A stretch of 64,000 nt of DNA from positions 4,101,501 through 4,165,500 of the forward strand of contig NZ_CP155729.1 in the NCBI RefSeq assembly GCF_039724765.1, written 5' to 3'. Within the stretch, counting starts at the first letter, position 1, and every line of letters begins with the position of its first letter. The notes below the pieces were generated by a model. It did not search any database, had not been told where the DNA came from, and was given only the letters and a program-made list of their open reading frames with translations. Positions 8,568 to 16,702 of the stretch are shown piece after piece. The position numbers and the translations under genes are program-made. The stretch comes from Sagittula stellata E-37. GTDB taxonomy: Bacteria > Pseudomonadota > Alphaproteobacteria > Rhodobacterales > Rhodobacteraceae.

Positions 8568-9701
8568 ATGATCCCCGCCGCGCATGTCGCCCGCTTTACC
8601 GCCGCGCTACCGTTCTTCCTCTCCTTCCTGCTGATCCCGTTGGTCTGGATCGGGGCGATCAAGGGCGGGCTCTGGGTCCTGCTCACGCCTCTCGCGACGT
8701 GGTATCTGTTCTCGGCAATCGACATCCTGACCGGACTGAACACGGAGAACGCCGATCTAGGGACCACTGAAAGGCAGCTCTTCTGGTACAAGCTCCTGAC
8801 GCAAGTCTGGGTGCCGGTGCAGTTCCTGACACTCTTCGGGCTGATCTGGTATGTCAGCCGCGCCGATCACCTGAACGGCTGGGAGATCTTCGGCGTGATG
8901 TTCGGCACGGGCGTGATGACGGGCACGGTGGGAATCGTCTACAGCCACGAACTGCTGCACCAGAGGAACCGGTTCGAACGTTGGCTGGGCGACATCCTGC
9001 TGGCCATGGTGCTCTATTCGCATTTCCGCAGCGAACACCTGCTGGTGCACCACCGCTATGTCGGCACTCCGCGCGACCCAGTGACGGCGCGCTACAATGA
9101 AGGGTTCCACCGTTTCTATCCCCGCGTGCTGCGGGAATCGCTGCAGTCGTCCTTCCGGGCGGAGCGCGACATGCTGGCCCGCAAGGGGCTGCCCTGGACC
9201 CACCGCAGCAACCCGTTCTGGCGCTACTGGGCGCTGCAGGCGGGCATGATGCTGTTGGCGCTGGCGCTTGGCGGCTGGCTGGGCGCGGTGCTGTTCCTCG
9301 TGCAGGCCGGGGTCGCGATCTGGCAGCTCGAGGTGGTGAACTACGTCGAACACTACGGGCTGACCCGCAAGCACCTGGACGACGGACGCTACGAACACGT
9401 GCTGCCGCGCCATTCGTGGAACGCCTCGCACCGGGCGACGAACTGGCTGATGATCAACCTCCAGCGCCACTCGGACCATCACTACAAGCCCGACCGGCGG
9501 TTTCCGCTGCTGCAGACCTACGATGAGAGCGAGGCGCCGCAGCTGCCCTACGGCTACCCGCTGATGGCCATGGCGGCGATGGTGCCGCCCGTCTGGAAAC
9601 GGGTGATGAATCCGAAGGTCCGCGCCTGGCGGGCCCGCTATTACCCGGAGATCACCGACTGGGCCCCCTACAACAAGGCCCGACATCCGATGCCGAGGTA
9701 A
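8568..9701 (+). CDS. alkB: Membrane alkane 1-monooxygenase
   Basis: This 377-residue inner-membrane di-iron hydroxylase oxidises n-alkanes to 1-alkanols. It shows the histidine boxes HELLH (127-131), EHLLVHHR (156-163), NYVEHYG (H262) and LQRHSDHHYKP (H301, H304, H305), and about six hydrophobic helices. The ATG after CGGAG is preferred to upstream in-frame starts, which would add a non-hydrophobic tail. No rubredoxin, rubredoxin reductase or AlkS-type regulator is adjacent, so electron transfer must come from elsewhere. Two strong hairpins follow the stop codon. Confidence 0.93.
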   Translation: MIPAAHVARFTAALPFFLSFLLIPLVWIGAIKGGLWVLLTPLATWYLFSAIDILTGLNTENADLGTTERQLFWYKLLTQVWVPVQFLTLFGLIWYVSRADHLNGWEIFGVMFGTGVMTGTVGIVYSHELLHQRNRFERWLGDILLAMVLYSHFRSEHLLVHHRYVGTPRDPVTARYNEGFHRFYPRVLRESLQSSFRAERDMLARKGLPWTHRSNPFWRYWALQAGMMLLALALGGWLGAVLFLVQAGVAIWQLEVVNYVEHYGLTRKHLDDGRYEHVLPRHSWNASHRATNWLMINLQRHSDHHYKPDRRFPLLQTYDESEAPQLPYGYPLMAMAAMVPPVWKRVMNPKVRAWRARYYPEITDWAPYNKARHPMPR

Positions 9702-9757
9702 AAGGCCTTTCGGACGAAAGGTCTTTGGACGTGAAGACTTTTCATCCGAAAAGTCTT
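9701..9757 (+). terminator. Two tandem hairpins after alkB
   Basis: The first hairpin (9701-9726) pairs AAAGGCCTTTCG with CGAAAGGTCTTT across 2 nt; it starts on the last base of the alkB stop. The second (9734-9757) pairs AAGACTTTTC with GAAAAGTCTT, a perfect 10-bp stem with loop ATCC. Both have A-rich and T-rich outer arms, so they could terminate transcription in either direction or protect the alkB 3' end. Confidence 0.6.
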
Positions 9758-9860
9758 TCTGGGTCCTGCGCGAAGGTCGCACCCCTTCGGCGGCGGGGTG
9801 ACAATGCCGCGCTGCGGCGGTATAGGGCGCGCGACACCATTTGCCTTTCAAGGACACGCC

Positions 9861-10781
9861 ATGACGACGCTCGTATTCGGCCACAAGAGCCCCGACACCG
9901 ATTCCACCGGCAGCCCGATCCTCTGGTCCTGGTATCTCAACGAAGTGAAGGGCCAGTCTGCCAAGCCCGTTCTCCTGGGCGAACCCAACACCGAAGCCGC
10001 CTTCATGCTGGCGCACTGGGGCCTCGAGAAGCCCGAGATCATCTCCTCGGTCGAGGCCGGCACGCCGGTCGTCATCGTCGACACCAACAACCCGGCCGAG
10101 CTGCCGGCGGACATCAACGCCGCCGACATTCGTGCGATCATCGACCATCACAAGCTCGTTGGCGGGCTGGAGACGAAAGGGCCGATCGACATCACCATGC
10201 GTCCCCTCGCGTGCACCGCGACGATCATGGTCGACATGATCGGCTCCGAGATGGAGAAGTGCCCGCGCGAGGTCCGTGGCGCCGCGCTGACCTGCATCCT
10301 GTCCGACACGCTGGAATTCCGTTCGCCGACCACCACGCAGCACGACCGCGATGTGGCCGAGGGTCTGGCCCGCGACCTGGGCGTCGACCTGAGCGACTAC
10401 GCGGCCCAGATGTTCGCGGCGAAGTCCGACGTCTCCGCCTTCTCCGACGCGGAGCTGATCCGGATGGACTCCAAGGAATACGAAGTGGACGGCACGAAGT
10501 TCCGCGTTTCGGTGCTTGAGACGACCGCGCCCGAGATCCCGCTGGGCCGCAAGGACAGCCTCATGGAGACCTTCAAGACGGTCGCGGCCGAGGACGGTGT
10601 GGACGAGGTTCTGCTGTTCGTCGTGGACATCCTGAAAGAAGAAGCAACGCTTCTGGTCCCCAACGACCTGGTGAAGGGCGTGGCGGAGAAGTCCTTTGGC
10701 GCGACCGTATCCGGCGACACCGTCGTGCTCCCGGGCATCATGAGCCGCAAAAAGCAGATCATCCCGAACCTCAAGGTCTGA
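9861..10781 (+). CDS. ppaC: Manganese-dependent (DHH family II) inorganic pyrophosphatase
   Basis: This 306-residue cytoplasmic enzyme hydrolyses pyrophosphate. The N-terminal metal motif GHKSPDTDS, the aspartate of VDTNNPAEL and the defining DHH in IIDHHKLVGG are all present, and the C-terminal DHHA2 domain ends in SRKKQIIPNL, the usual C-terminal substrate-binding motif. The ATG at 9861 is chosen because the motif GHKSPDTD begins eight residues in, as in homologues; upstream in-frame starts add unrelated sequence. A strong terminator lies 31 bp after the stop, so the gene is probably monocistronic. Confidence 0.95.
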   Translation: MTTLVFGHKSPDTDSTGSPILWSWYLNEVKGQSAKPVLLGEPNTEAAFMLAHWGLEKPEIISSVEAGTPVVIVDTNNPAELPADINAADIRAIIDHHKLVGGLETKGPIDITMRPLACTATIMVDMIGSEMEKCPREVRGAALTCILSDTLEFRSPTTTQHDRDVAEGLARDLGVDLSDYAAQMFAAKSDVSAFSDAELIRMDSKEYEVDGTKFRVSVLETTAPEIPLGRKDSLMETFKTVAAEDGVDEVLLFVVDILKEEATLLVPNDLVKGVAEKSFGATVSGDTVVLPGIMSRKKQIIPNLKV

Positions 10782-10811
10782 GACGCAACGGACCGGTCGG
10801 TCAGATTGTCG

Positions 10812-10842
10812 GGCGCCCCTGCCTTTGCGGGGGCGCCTTTTT
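10812..10842 (+). terminator. Intrinsic terminator of ppaC
   Basis: GGCGCCCC and GGGGCGCC form a GC-rich stem around a 10-nt loop, followed by TTTTT. This is a textbook rho-independent terminator 31 nt after the ppaC stop. Confidence 0.85.
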
Positions 10843-10851
10843 GCTGCCGGT

Positions 10852-10907
10852 TCGGGGGCTCCGCCCCGCGCTGCGCGCCCCCCGAGGTATTTGAGCCAAG
10901 ATGAAGG
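10852..10907 (-). repeat. 3' element (CTTCATCTTGG...AAATACCT + G-rich hairpin), copy 2
   Basis: Immediately after the sfsA stop the minus strand reads CTTCATCTTGG, CTC, AAATACCTCGGGGGG, and then an inverted repeat CGGGGGG/CCCCCG enclosing a GC-rich stretch. The architecture matches copy 1 behind the CoA-transferase gene. Confidence 0.6.
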
Positions 10908-11615
10908 TCAGGGTGCGCGGAACGGCAGCGCTTGCCCGAGATCGATGCCTTCGGGCGCGATCTTGCAGCCGAGGGCCAGTGTCTCCACACCCGCCTCCGC
11001 GGCATTTGCGAAGGCCATCGCATAGGCCGGGTCGAGGTCGAGGGCCAGCGTGACGGCGCGGGCGTCTGTGCGCTGCACGAGGTAGAGCATCACCGCACGG
11101 TGCCCCTGCCCTGCCATTGCCGCCAGTTCGCCCAGGTGTTTCGCGCCGCGTGCCGTGCGGCTGTCGGGAAATTCTGCGAGGCCGGGCTGGCGTGAGAGCG
11201 TGACGGATTTGACCTCGACGTAGGTGTCCGGTTTTCCGCCGCCCGTCAGCAGGAAGTCGATGCGGCTGTTCTCGCCGTACTTCACCTCCGGTCTCACCGT
11301 GTCGTAACCGGCGAGCCCCGCGACCTCGCCCGCTGTGAGGGCGTCCTTCAGCACGCGGTTGGCGGCGCCCGTGTCGACACCGGTGAAGTGGCCGCCACCG
11401 TGGTCGACCAGCCGCCAGGCCCAATTCAGCTTTTTCCTCGGGTCGTCGTTGGGTTCCAGCCAGATCCGCTGGCCCGGATCGGCCAGCCCCAGCATGGAGC
11501 CGGGGTTGGCGACATGGGCGGTCACCTGCGTGCCGTCGTCCAGCGTGCAGTCCGCGAGGAACCGTTTGTAGCGGCGCTCAAGGGTCGCGGGCACCAGATG
11601 TGTTTGAAAGCGCAT
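10908..11615 (-). CDS. sfsA: SfsA family DNA/RNA nuclease-like protein
   Basis: This 235-residue protein starts MRFQTHLVPATLERRYKRFLAD, the conserved SfsA N-terminus, and carries the PD-(D/E)xK-type nuclease core (VKYGENSRIDFLL...YVEVKSVTL). The family was named from sugar-fermentation stimulation in E. coli, but members are probably DNA-binding or nuclease proteins. The start at 11615 excludes an upstream in-frame extension lacking homology. It is divergent from the CinA-like gene, with 67 bp between starts. The 3' element copy 2 begins right at its stop. Confidence 0.9.
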   Translation of the reverse strand: MRFQTHLVPATLERRYKRFLADCTLDDGTQVTAHVANPGSMLGLADPGQRIWLEPNDDPRKKLNWAWRLVDHGGGHFTGVDTGAANRVLKDALTAGEVAGLAGYDTVRPEVKYGENSRIDFLLTGGGKPDTYVEVKSVTLSRQPGLAEFPDSRTARGAKHLGELAAMAGQGHRAVMLYLVQRTDARAVTLALDLDPAYAMAFANAAEAGVETLALGCKIAPEGIDLGQALPFRAP

Positions 11616-11682
11616 GGAGCGGGGCCTATACGTTAACCACCTGGAGGCGCAAGGCGCCCGGGACACAAAGGAGGTGCCGCAT

Positions 11683-12405
11683 ATGCCCAATCCCACCGCC
11701 GCCATGCTGGTGATCGGGGACGAGATCCTGTCAGGCCGGACGCGCGACAGCAACATGCACCACCTCGCGCAGGAATTCACCCGGCACGGCATCGACCTGC
11801 GCGAAGTGCGCATGGTCTCCGACGACCGGGCGGCGATCGTGGCGGCGGTCAACGCGCTGCGCCATGGCTTCGACCATGTGGTGACCTCGGGCGGGATCGG
11901 GCCGACGCACGACGACATCACCGCGCCCTGCGTGGCCGAGGCCTTCGGCGTGCCGATCTCGGTCAGGGAGGATGCGCGCGCGATCCTGCAGGCGCATTAC
12001 GACCGTTCCGGCACCGAGATGAACGAGGCGCGCCTCAGAATGGCGCGCATTCCGGACGGCGCGACGCTGATCGACAATCCGATTTCCGCCGCCCCCGGCT
12101 TCAGTCTCGGCAACGTGCATGTCATGGCGGGCGTGCCGCAGATCTTCGAGGCGATGGTCGCGAGCCTGCTGTCCACCCTCGTTGGCGGCGCGCCGCTGCT
12201 GTCGCAGACCCTGCGCGTCCAGCGCGGCGAGGGCATGGTGGCGGAGCCGCTCGGGGCGCTGGCCGAGGAGTTCTCGGACCTGCAGTTCGGGTCCTACCCG
12301 TTCCAGAAGGACGGTGCCTTCGGAACAAACGTGGTCGTGCGCGGCACCGATGCCGGGCGGCTCGACGCCGCGATGACTCGGCTCAATGCCCTTTTCGGCG
12401 ATTGA
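11683..12405 (+). CDS. CinA N-terminal / MoaB-like molybdopterin-binding domain protein
   Basis: This 240-residue protein consists of the competence-damage-inducible (CinA) N-terminal domain alone: AAMLVIGDEILSGRTRDSN at the start and the loop VVTSGGIGPTHDD around residue 70. It lacks the C-terminal nicotinamide-nucleotide amidase domain of full CinA, as is common in alphaproteobacteria. A strong AAAGGAGGTG precedes the ATG by 5 nt. It is first in a tight run with the GNAT and AhpD-like genes. The substrate is unknown. Confidence 0.85.
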   Translation: MPNPTAAMLVIGDEILSGRTRDSNMHHLAQEFTRHGIDLREVRMVSDDRAAIVAAVNALRHGFDHVVTSGGIGPTHDDITAPCVAEAFGVPISVREDARAILQAHYDRSGTEMNEARLRMARIPDGATLIDNPISAAPGFSLGNVHVMAGVPQIFEAMVASLLSTLVGGAPLLSQTLRVQRGEGMVAEPLGALAEEFSDLQFGSYPFQKDGAFGTNVVVRGTDAGRLDAAMTRLNALFGD

Positions 12406-12414
12406 AGGACGACG

Positions 12415-13161
12415 ATGATCCACCTCAAACCCGATCTGTCGCGGCTGTTTTCGGTCCTCGACACGACCTGGCCCGCGGCGGCGCGGGTTGAGACCGGCCC
12501 CTGGACCCTGCGCGAGGGGCGGGGCGGCGGCAAGAGGGTGTCGGCGGCCACGGCGCGCGGCGCGTGGCGGGTGGACGACTTGACCGCCGCCGAGACGGCG
12601 ATGCGGCTGATGGGGCAGCCTGCGCTCTTCATGATCCGGCCCGGGGACGAGACGCTCGACATTGCGCTGGAAGCGCAAGGCTACGACCGGGTCGATCCGA
12701 CGAACCTTTGGCTGGCGCCGATCGACCACCTGACCGATCTGAAGCTGCCGCGTGTCTCCGCCTTTGCCATCTGGGAGCCGCTGGCGATCATGAACGAGAT
12801 CTGGGAGGACGGCGGCATCGGCGAGGCGCGGCGCCGGGTGATGGACCGCGCGGCCCAGCCCAAGACCGGCCTTTTCGGGCGGGTGTCCGACCGGCCCGCC
12901 GGCGCGGGCTTCTGCGGCATCCACGAAGGCGTGGCCATGGTGCATGCGCTGCACATCCTGTCGGACCATCGCGGCAAGGCGTTGGGAGGATGGATGATGC
13001 GGTGCGCCGCACTCTGGGCCGCGCGGAAGGGCGCGCGCTGGATGGCCTGCGCCGCCACCGCAGAAAACGACGCGGCCAGCGCGCTCTATGCCTCGTTGCA
13101 CATGGAGGTGGCCGGGCAGTACCATTACCGGATGTACCAAAGCGAAGGCGAAGACGCGTGA
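12415..13161 (+). CDS. GNAT-family N-acetyltransferase
   Basis: This 248-residue protein has a GNAT domain in its C-terminal half. The acetyl-CoA pyrophosphate loop corresponds to DHRGKALGGWMM (~residues 183-194), followed by the ENDAASALYASLHM helix typical of motif B. The N-terminal half is family-specific. It starts 9 nt after the CinA-like stop with GAAGGA as ribosome site, and its TGA overlaps the GTG of the next gene, so the three genes form an operon. The acetyl acceptor is unknown. Confidence 0.85.
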   Translation: MIHLKPDLSRLFSVLDTTWPAAARVETGPWTLREGRGGGKRVSAATARGAWRVDDLTAAETAMRLMGQPALFMIRPGDETLDIALEAQGYDRVDPTNLWLAPIDHLTDLKLPRVSAFAIWEPLAIMNEIWEDGGIGEARRRVMDRAAQPKTGLFGRVSDRPAGAGFCGIHEGVAMVHALHILSDHRGKALGGWMMRCAALWAARKGARWMACAATAENDAASALYASLHMEVAGQYHYRMYQSEGEDA

Positions 13162-13727
13162 CAGACACCAGACCCACGGCCCTGAACCTGCCCATGATGG
13201 ACCCCCTGCCGGAGGCGACGCAGAAATACTTCGACGTTTGCCGGGACAAACTTGGCATGGTGCCGAACGTGCTGAAGGCCTATGCCTTCGACGTCGACAA
13301 GCTGAACGCCTTCACCGCCATGTACAACGACCTGATGCTGGCGGACTCCGGCCTGAGCAAGCTGGAGCGCGAGATGATCGCGGTCGTCGTCTCTTCGGTG
13401 AACAAGTGCTTTTACTGCCTGACCGCCCATGGCGCCGCCGTCCGGCAACTGTCGGGCGATCCGAAACTGGGCGAGATGCTGGTGATGAACTGGCGCGTGG
13501 CCGACCTGTCGGAACGCCAGCACGCGATGCTCTGGTTCGCCGAGAAGATGACGAAAGCCAGCGCCGAGATCGGCGACTACGACCGCGAGGCGTTGCGCGA
13601 TGCGGGCTTCACCGACCGCGACATCTGGGACATCGCCAATGTGGCGGGGTTTTTCAACATGACGAACCGCGTCGCGTCTGCCACGGACATGCGCCCGAAC
13701 GATGAATATCACGCGCAGGCGCGCTGA
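13158..13727 (+). CDS. AhpD/CMD-family peroxidase-related protein
   Basis: This 189-residue protein of the carboxymuconolactone-decarboxylase/AhpD fold carries the redox motif C84-x2-C87-x3-H91 (KCFYCLTAHG), preceded by the conserved glutamates of LEREMIAVVV, the proton-relay arrangement of alkylhydroperoxidase D. It may detoxify peroxides in the cytoplasm. The start is the GTG that overlaps the GNAT stop by 4 nt; its 3' end overlaps the next gene by 26 nt. The second family motif near residue 120 (LSERQHAMLWFAEKMT) is also present. Confidence 0.85.
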   Translation: MTDTRPTALNLPMMDPLPEATQKYFDVCRDKLGMVPNVLKAYAFDVDKLNAFTAMYNDLMLADSGLSKLEREMIAVVVSSVNKCFYCLTAHGAAVRQLSGDPKLGEMLVMNWRVADLSERQHAMLWFAEKMTKASAEIGDYDREALRDAGFTDRDIWDIANVAGFFNMTNRVASATDMRPNDEYHAQAR

Positions 13728-14658
13728 TACCCGGCGGCGTCTGGCCGGCCTTGCAGTCCTGGTCCTGCTGTGCGGCCCTGCGCGCGCGCTCGACCTGCCG
13801 CTGCCGGGATCGTCCGAGCAGACCTTCGACACCGTGCAGGACCCGGGCGTCTACGCCTTGCCCACCGGGCCATGGGCTGATGACGCCCTGCCCACCCGCC
13901 GGATCGAAGGACGGATCGAGGTGTCTTCGTGGCGGGTGCCCAAGTCCGGGCTGACCTCCTTCCAGTTGCTGAAACCGCTGCGCGACGCCTTGGTGGCCGA
14001 GGGTTTCGAGATCGTGCTCGACTGCGCGGCGGCGGTCTGTGGCGGCTTCGACTTCCGCTTTGCCACGCTGGTGGTGCCCGCGCCGGAGATGTTCGTCAGT
14101 CTCGACGACTTCCGGTTCGTCTCGGCCGTCGGACCGGAGGGCGGCGCCGTATCGGTGCTGACCAGCCGTGGCCCGTCCGATGGGTACGTGCAGGTGATCC
14201 GGGCCGGTCAGGACGTGCAGGCCGAGATCACGCGCGACGCCCCTGCCTTGGCACGGACGTCGGGCGCAGCCATCGACCCGGGTGACATTCCCGCCGCGCT
14301 GGAGCGGGACGGCCATGTGACCCTGTCGGACCTCGTGTTCCGGTCTGGATCGACTGACCTTGGCGGGGACGACATCGCCTCCCTCGACGCGCTGGCGCAG
14401 TACCTTTCCGACAACCCGACCCGGCGCATCCTGTTCGTCGGCCACACGGACGCGACGGGCTCGCTGGAGGCCAACCGGGGTGTCTCTCTGCGCCGGGCGC
14501 AGGCCGCGGTGGCCTACCTGCGCAGCCGTCACGACACCGACGCCGGGCGGATCGGGGCGGAGGGCGCGGGTTACCTCGCCCCGGTTGCCAGCAACCTCAC
14601 CGCCGAGGGGCGGGAGGCCAACCGCCGCGTCGAGGCGGTGCTGATCTCCACCGAATAG
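13702..14658 (+). CDS. OmpA-family outer-membrane/periplasmic protein
   Basis: This 318-residue exported protein has an Arg-rich N-terminus and signal peptide (residues 1 to about 30) and an undefined middle region. Its C-terminal OmpA-like peptidoglycan-binding domain (~residues 205-318) contains LVFRSGSTDLGGD, GHTDATGSLEANRGVSLRRAQAV-type sequence and the EANRRVE motif, including the Asp and Arg that bind diaminopimelate. The ATG lies 26 nt inside the AhpD-like gene, an unusually long overlap for this window. It is likely anchored to the cell wall through its C-terminus. Confidence 0.85.
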   Translation: MNITRRRADTRRRLAGLAVLVLLCGPARALDLPLPGSSEQTFDTVQDPGVYALPTGPWADDALPTRRIEGRIEVSSWRVPKSGLTSFQLLKPLRDALVAEGFEIVLDCAAAVCGGFDFRFATLVVPAPEMFVSLDDFRFVSAVGPEGGAVSVLTSRGPSDGYVQVIRAGQDVQAEITRDAPALARTSGAAIDPGDIPAALERDGHVTLSDLVFRSGSTDLGGDDIASLDALAQYLSDNPTRRILFVGHTDATGSLEANRGVSLRRAQAAVAYLRSRHDTDAGRIGAEGAGYLAPVASNLTAEGREANRRVEAVLISTE

Positions 14659-14842
14659 CCCTAGCGCAGCCAGCCGGTGCCCACCGCACGCTCCCACGTC
14701 CTGCGCCCGTGCACGCGGCCAGTGGTGTGTCTGTCTCGGTCAGGTGGCCGCATCCGGCTCGGGCCCGGCCAGAAAGGCGCATCCGGTGCCCTATTTGCAA
14801 GGTCGCCGCACGCCAAGCGACTGCCCCACGGCACAGGTGATG

Positions 14843-14874
14843 AAAAAACCCCCGACGACTTCTGTCATCGGGGG
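14843..14874 (-). terminator. Intrinsic terminator of the LysR gene
   Basis: On the minus strand CCCCCGA pairs with TCGGGGG with inner pairing around a short loop, and six T residues follow. It lies 70 nt past the LysR stop. The rest of 14659-14944 shows no gene. Confidence 0.85.
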
Positions 14875-14944
14875 CCAGTTTGCCTAGCATCAGGCGGGGG
14901 AAACAGATCTTGTCATTCTACCGGGGGTGCTCAGGCCCCGGATC

Positions 14945-15850
14945 TTACCACTTCTGCGGGCCCTTTTCGGCAAAGGCATGCACAAGGAAATCGATGAAGG
15001 CGCGGACCTTGGGCTGCGTGAAGCGGCCCGGCGGATACACGGCGTATACACCCTGCATTTCCATCGGCAGATCGGGGATCGCATCCTCGACCAGCCCCTG
15101 CTCCATCGCGTCGTGATAGAGGTAGGACGGCAGGTAGGCGATGCCCAGACCGGCGATGCACGCGTTCAGAAGGGACTGCCCGTCGTTGACAGTCAGCCAG
15201 CCCGCCGTGCGCACCTGCCGTTTCTCGCCCGAGGGCGCGGTCAGCTTCCACACGTTGCCGGAGGCCTGGTTGGAATAATGCAGCAGCTTATGTTCGTTCA
15301 GGTCGTCGATCCGCGAAGGTCGCCCGTATTTCTGGAAATAGGAGGGCGAGGCGATCATGCGCTTCGTCGTCTCGGTCAGCTTGCGCGCACGCAGGGTGCT
15401 GTCCTCCAGCTCGCCGATGCGCACGGCCATGTCGAAGCCTTCGGAGATGAGTTCGACGTAGCGGTTGTTCAACACCATGTTCACGGTGATGTCCGGGAAT
15501 TCGGCCAGAAATTCACCCAGCACGGGGCTCAGGTGGTTCACCCCGAAATCGGTCGCCACGCTGATCCGCAACAGGCCGGAGGGCGCCGACTGCATCGAGG
15601 TGACAAGCGCGTCGGCCTCTCCCGCGTCGTTCAGGACGCGACGGGCGCGGTCGTAATACGCCAGCCCGATTTCCGTCGGGGAAACCCGCCGTGTCGTCCG
15701 GTTCAGAAGGCGGGCGCCAAGACGCGCTTCCAAACTCGATACGTGCTTGGACACGGCCGACTTGGAAATACCCATCTTCTTTGCCGCATCGGTGAACCCT
15801 CCCTGGTCCACCACCGTGGCGAATGCTTCCATTTCGGTCAGACGATCCAT
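14945..15850 (-). CDS. LysR-family transcriptional regulator
   Basis: This 301-residue DNA-binding regulator has an N-terminal helix-turn-helix (GGFTDAAKKMGISKSAVSKHVSSLEARLG, residues ~17-45) and a substrate-binding domain (residues ~90-290). The ATG at 15850 has GGAG 7 nt upstream and is preferred to a TTG 18 nt earlier. LysR proteins usually control divergent neighbours, but here the flanking gene (PfpI-like) is co-directional behind a terminator, so its target is not evident. It closely resembles the large LTTR subgroup with the RLLNRTTRR motif. Confidence 0.92.
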   Translation of the reverse strand: MDRLTEMEAFATVVDQGGFTDAAKKMGISKSAVSKHVSSLEARLGARLLNRTTRRVSPTEIGLAYYDRARRVLNDAGEADALVTSMQSAPSGLLRISVATDFGVNHLSPVLGEFLAEFPDITVNMVLNNRYVELISEGFDMAVRIGELEDSTLRARKLTETTKRMIASPSYFQKYGRPSRIDDLNEHKLLHYSNQASGNVWKLTAPSGEKRQVRTAGWLTVNDGQSLLNACIAGLGIAYLPSYLYHDAMEQGLVEDAIPDLPMEMQGVYAVYPPGRFTQPKVRAFIDFLVHAFAEKGPQKW

Positions 15851-15984
15851 TCTCGTCTCCTCGTCCAATCTCGTTCCTGTTGTTTATGCAGGCGAACAGG
15901 GGCCGAAATGGGGCGCGGTAAAGACAATAAAGCGGTTTCTGCCCTGACTGGCGAACGAGAGGAAACGGCTTAACCGAGCCGGCA

Positions 15985-16021
15985 AACGAAAACCCCCGAC
16001 GCGCGGGCCGGGGGTTTCGTT
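15985..16021 (-). terminator. Intrinsic terminator of the PfpI-like gene
   Basis: AACGAAAACCCCCG and CGGGGGTTTCGTT form a long stem around a GC loop; on the minus strand the outer arm provides TTTT. It lies 19 nt after the stop of the PfpI-like gene. Confidence 0.85.
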
Positions 16022-16039
16022 CAGGTCATGAAGGTCGGA

Positions 16040-16600
16040 TCAGGCGGCTTTGCGACCGTGGGTGCCTTCCTCGATCTCCTCGACGATCTTCGACACGAAG
16101 TCCTTCAGGTCGTCGGGCTGGCGGCTGGTGACGATGCCGTTGTCGGCCACGACCGACGTGTCCATCACCTTGGCGCCGGCGTTCTCGAGGTCCGTGCGGA
16201 TCGAGGTGTAGCAGGTCATCCGGCGACCGGCGACGATGCCTGCCTCGATCAGGACCCAAGGCGCGTGGCAGACCGCGGCGACAACTTTGCCCTGGTCGTG
16301 GAACGTACGCACCAGTGCCAGAACCGGCTCCTCGACGCGCAGCAGATCGGGATTGATCTGGCCGCCGGGGATGACAAGCGCGTCGTAGTCATGCGGGTTG
16401 GCATCCTCAATCTTCAGGTCGGCCTCGGCCTCGCGGCCCCAGTCGGAGCCTTCCCAGCCCTTGATCGCCTTGCCGTCGAGCGTGGCGACATGCACCTCGG
16501 CACCCTTGGCGCGCAGCTGGTCGCGGGGGAATTCCAGTTCCGATTGCTCGAAACCGTGCGTGGAGATGATCAGTACTTTTGCTTCTGCGATATTCGGCAT
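16040..16600 (-). CDS. DJ-1/PfpI-family protein (YhbO-like)
   Basis: This 186-residue cytoplasmic protein has the DJ-1/PfpI fold. The nucleophile elbow is AAVCHAPW (C111, H112), and the glutamate partner is in GFEQSE (E18). Members are annotated as intracellular proteases or as glyoxalase/deglycase-like stress proteins. The length and motif match the PfpI/YhbO group. It has its own terminator downstream and a hairpin between it and creD upstream, so it is probably transcribed alone. Confidence 0.9.
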   Translation of the reverse strand: MPNIAEAKVLIISTHGFEQSELEFPRDQLRAKGAEVHVATLDGKAIKGWEGSDWGREAEADLKIEDANPHDYDALVIPGGQINPDLLRVEEPVLALVRTFHDQGKVVAAVCHAPWVLIEAGIVAGRRMTCYTSIRTDLENAGAKVMDTSVVADNGIVTSRQPDDLKDFVSKIVEEIEEGTHGRKAA

Positions 16601-16667
16601 GGGAGCCTCCTGTCGTGTGTTTCATATGCGCGGCGTTGCGTGTCGCGCTCTGACAGATAAACGGACA

Positions 16668-16696
16668 GACCCCGCGCAGAGTTCCTGCGCGGGGTC
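16668..16696 (-). terminator. Hairpin downstream of creD
   Basis: GACCCCGCGCA and TGCGCGGGGTC form a perfect 11-bp stem with a 7-nt loop, 6 nt after the creD stop. The tract that follows on the minus strand is only moderately T-rich, so termination efficiency is uncertain. Confidence 0.7.
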
Positions 16697-16702
16697 CCCG
16701 GA

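Noticed and set aside
14677..14997. Small open frames in the OmpA-LysR convergent gap
   Set aside because: Arg/Pro/Cys-rich random-looking translations, no ribosome site, and they run through the LysR terminator.
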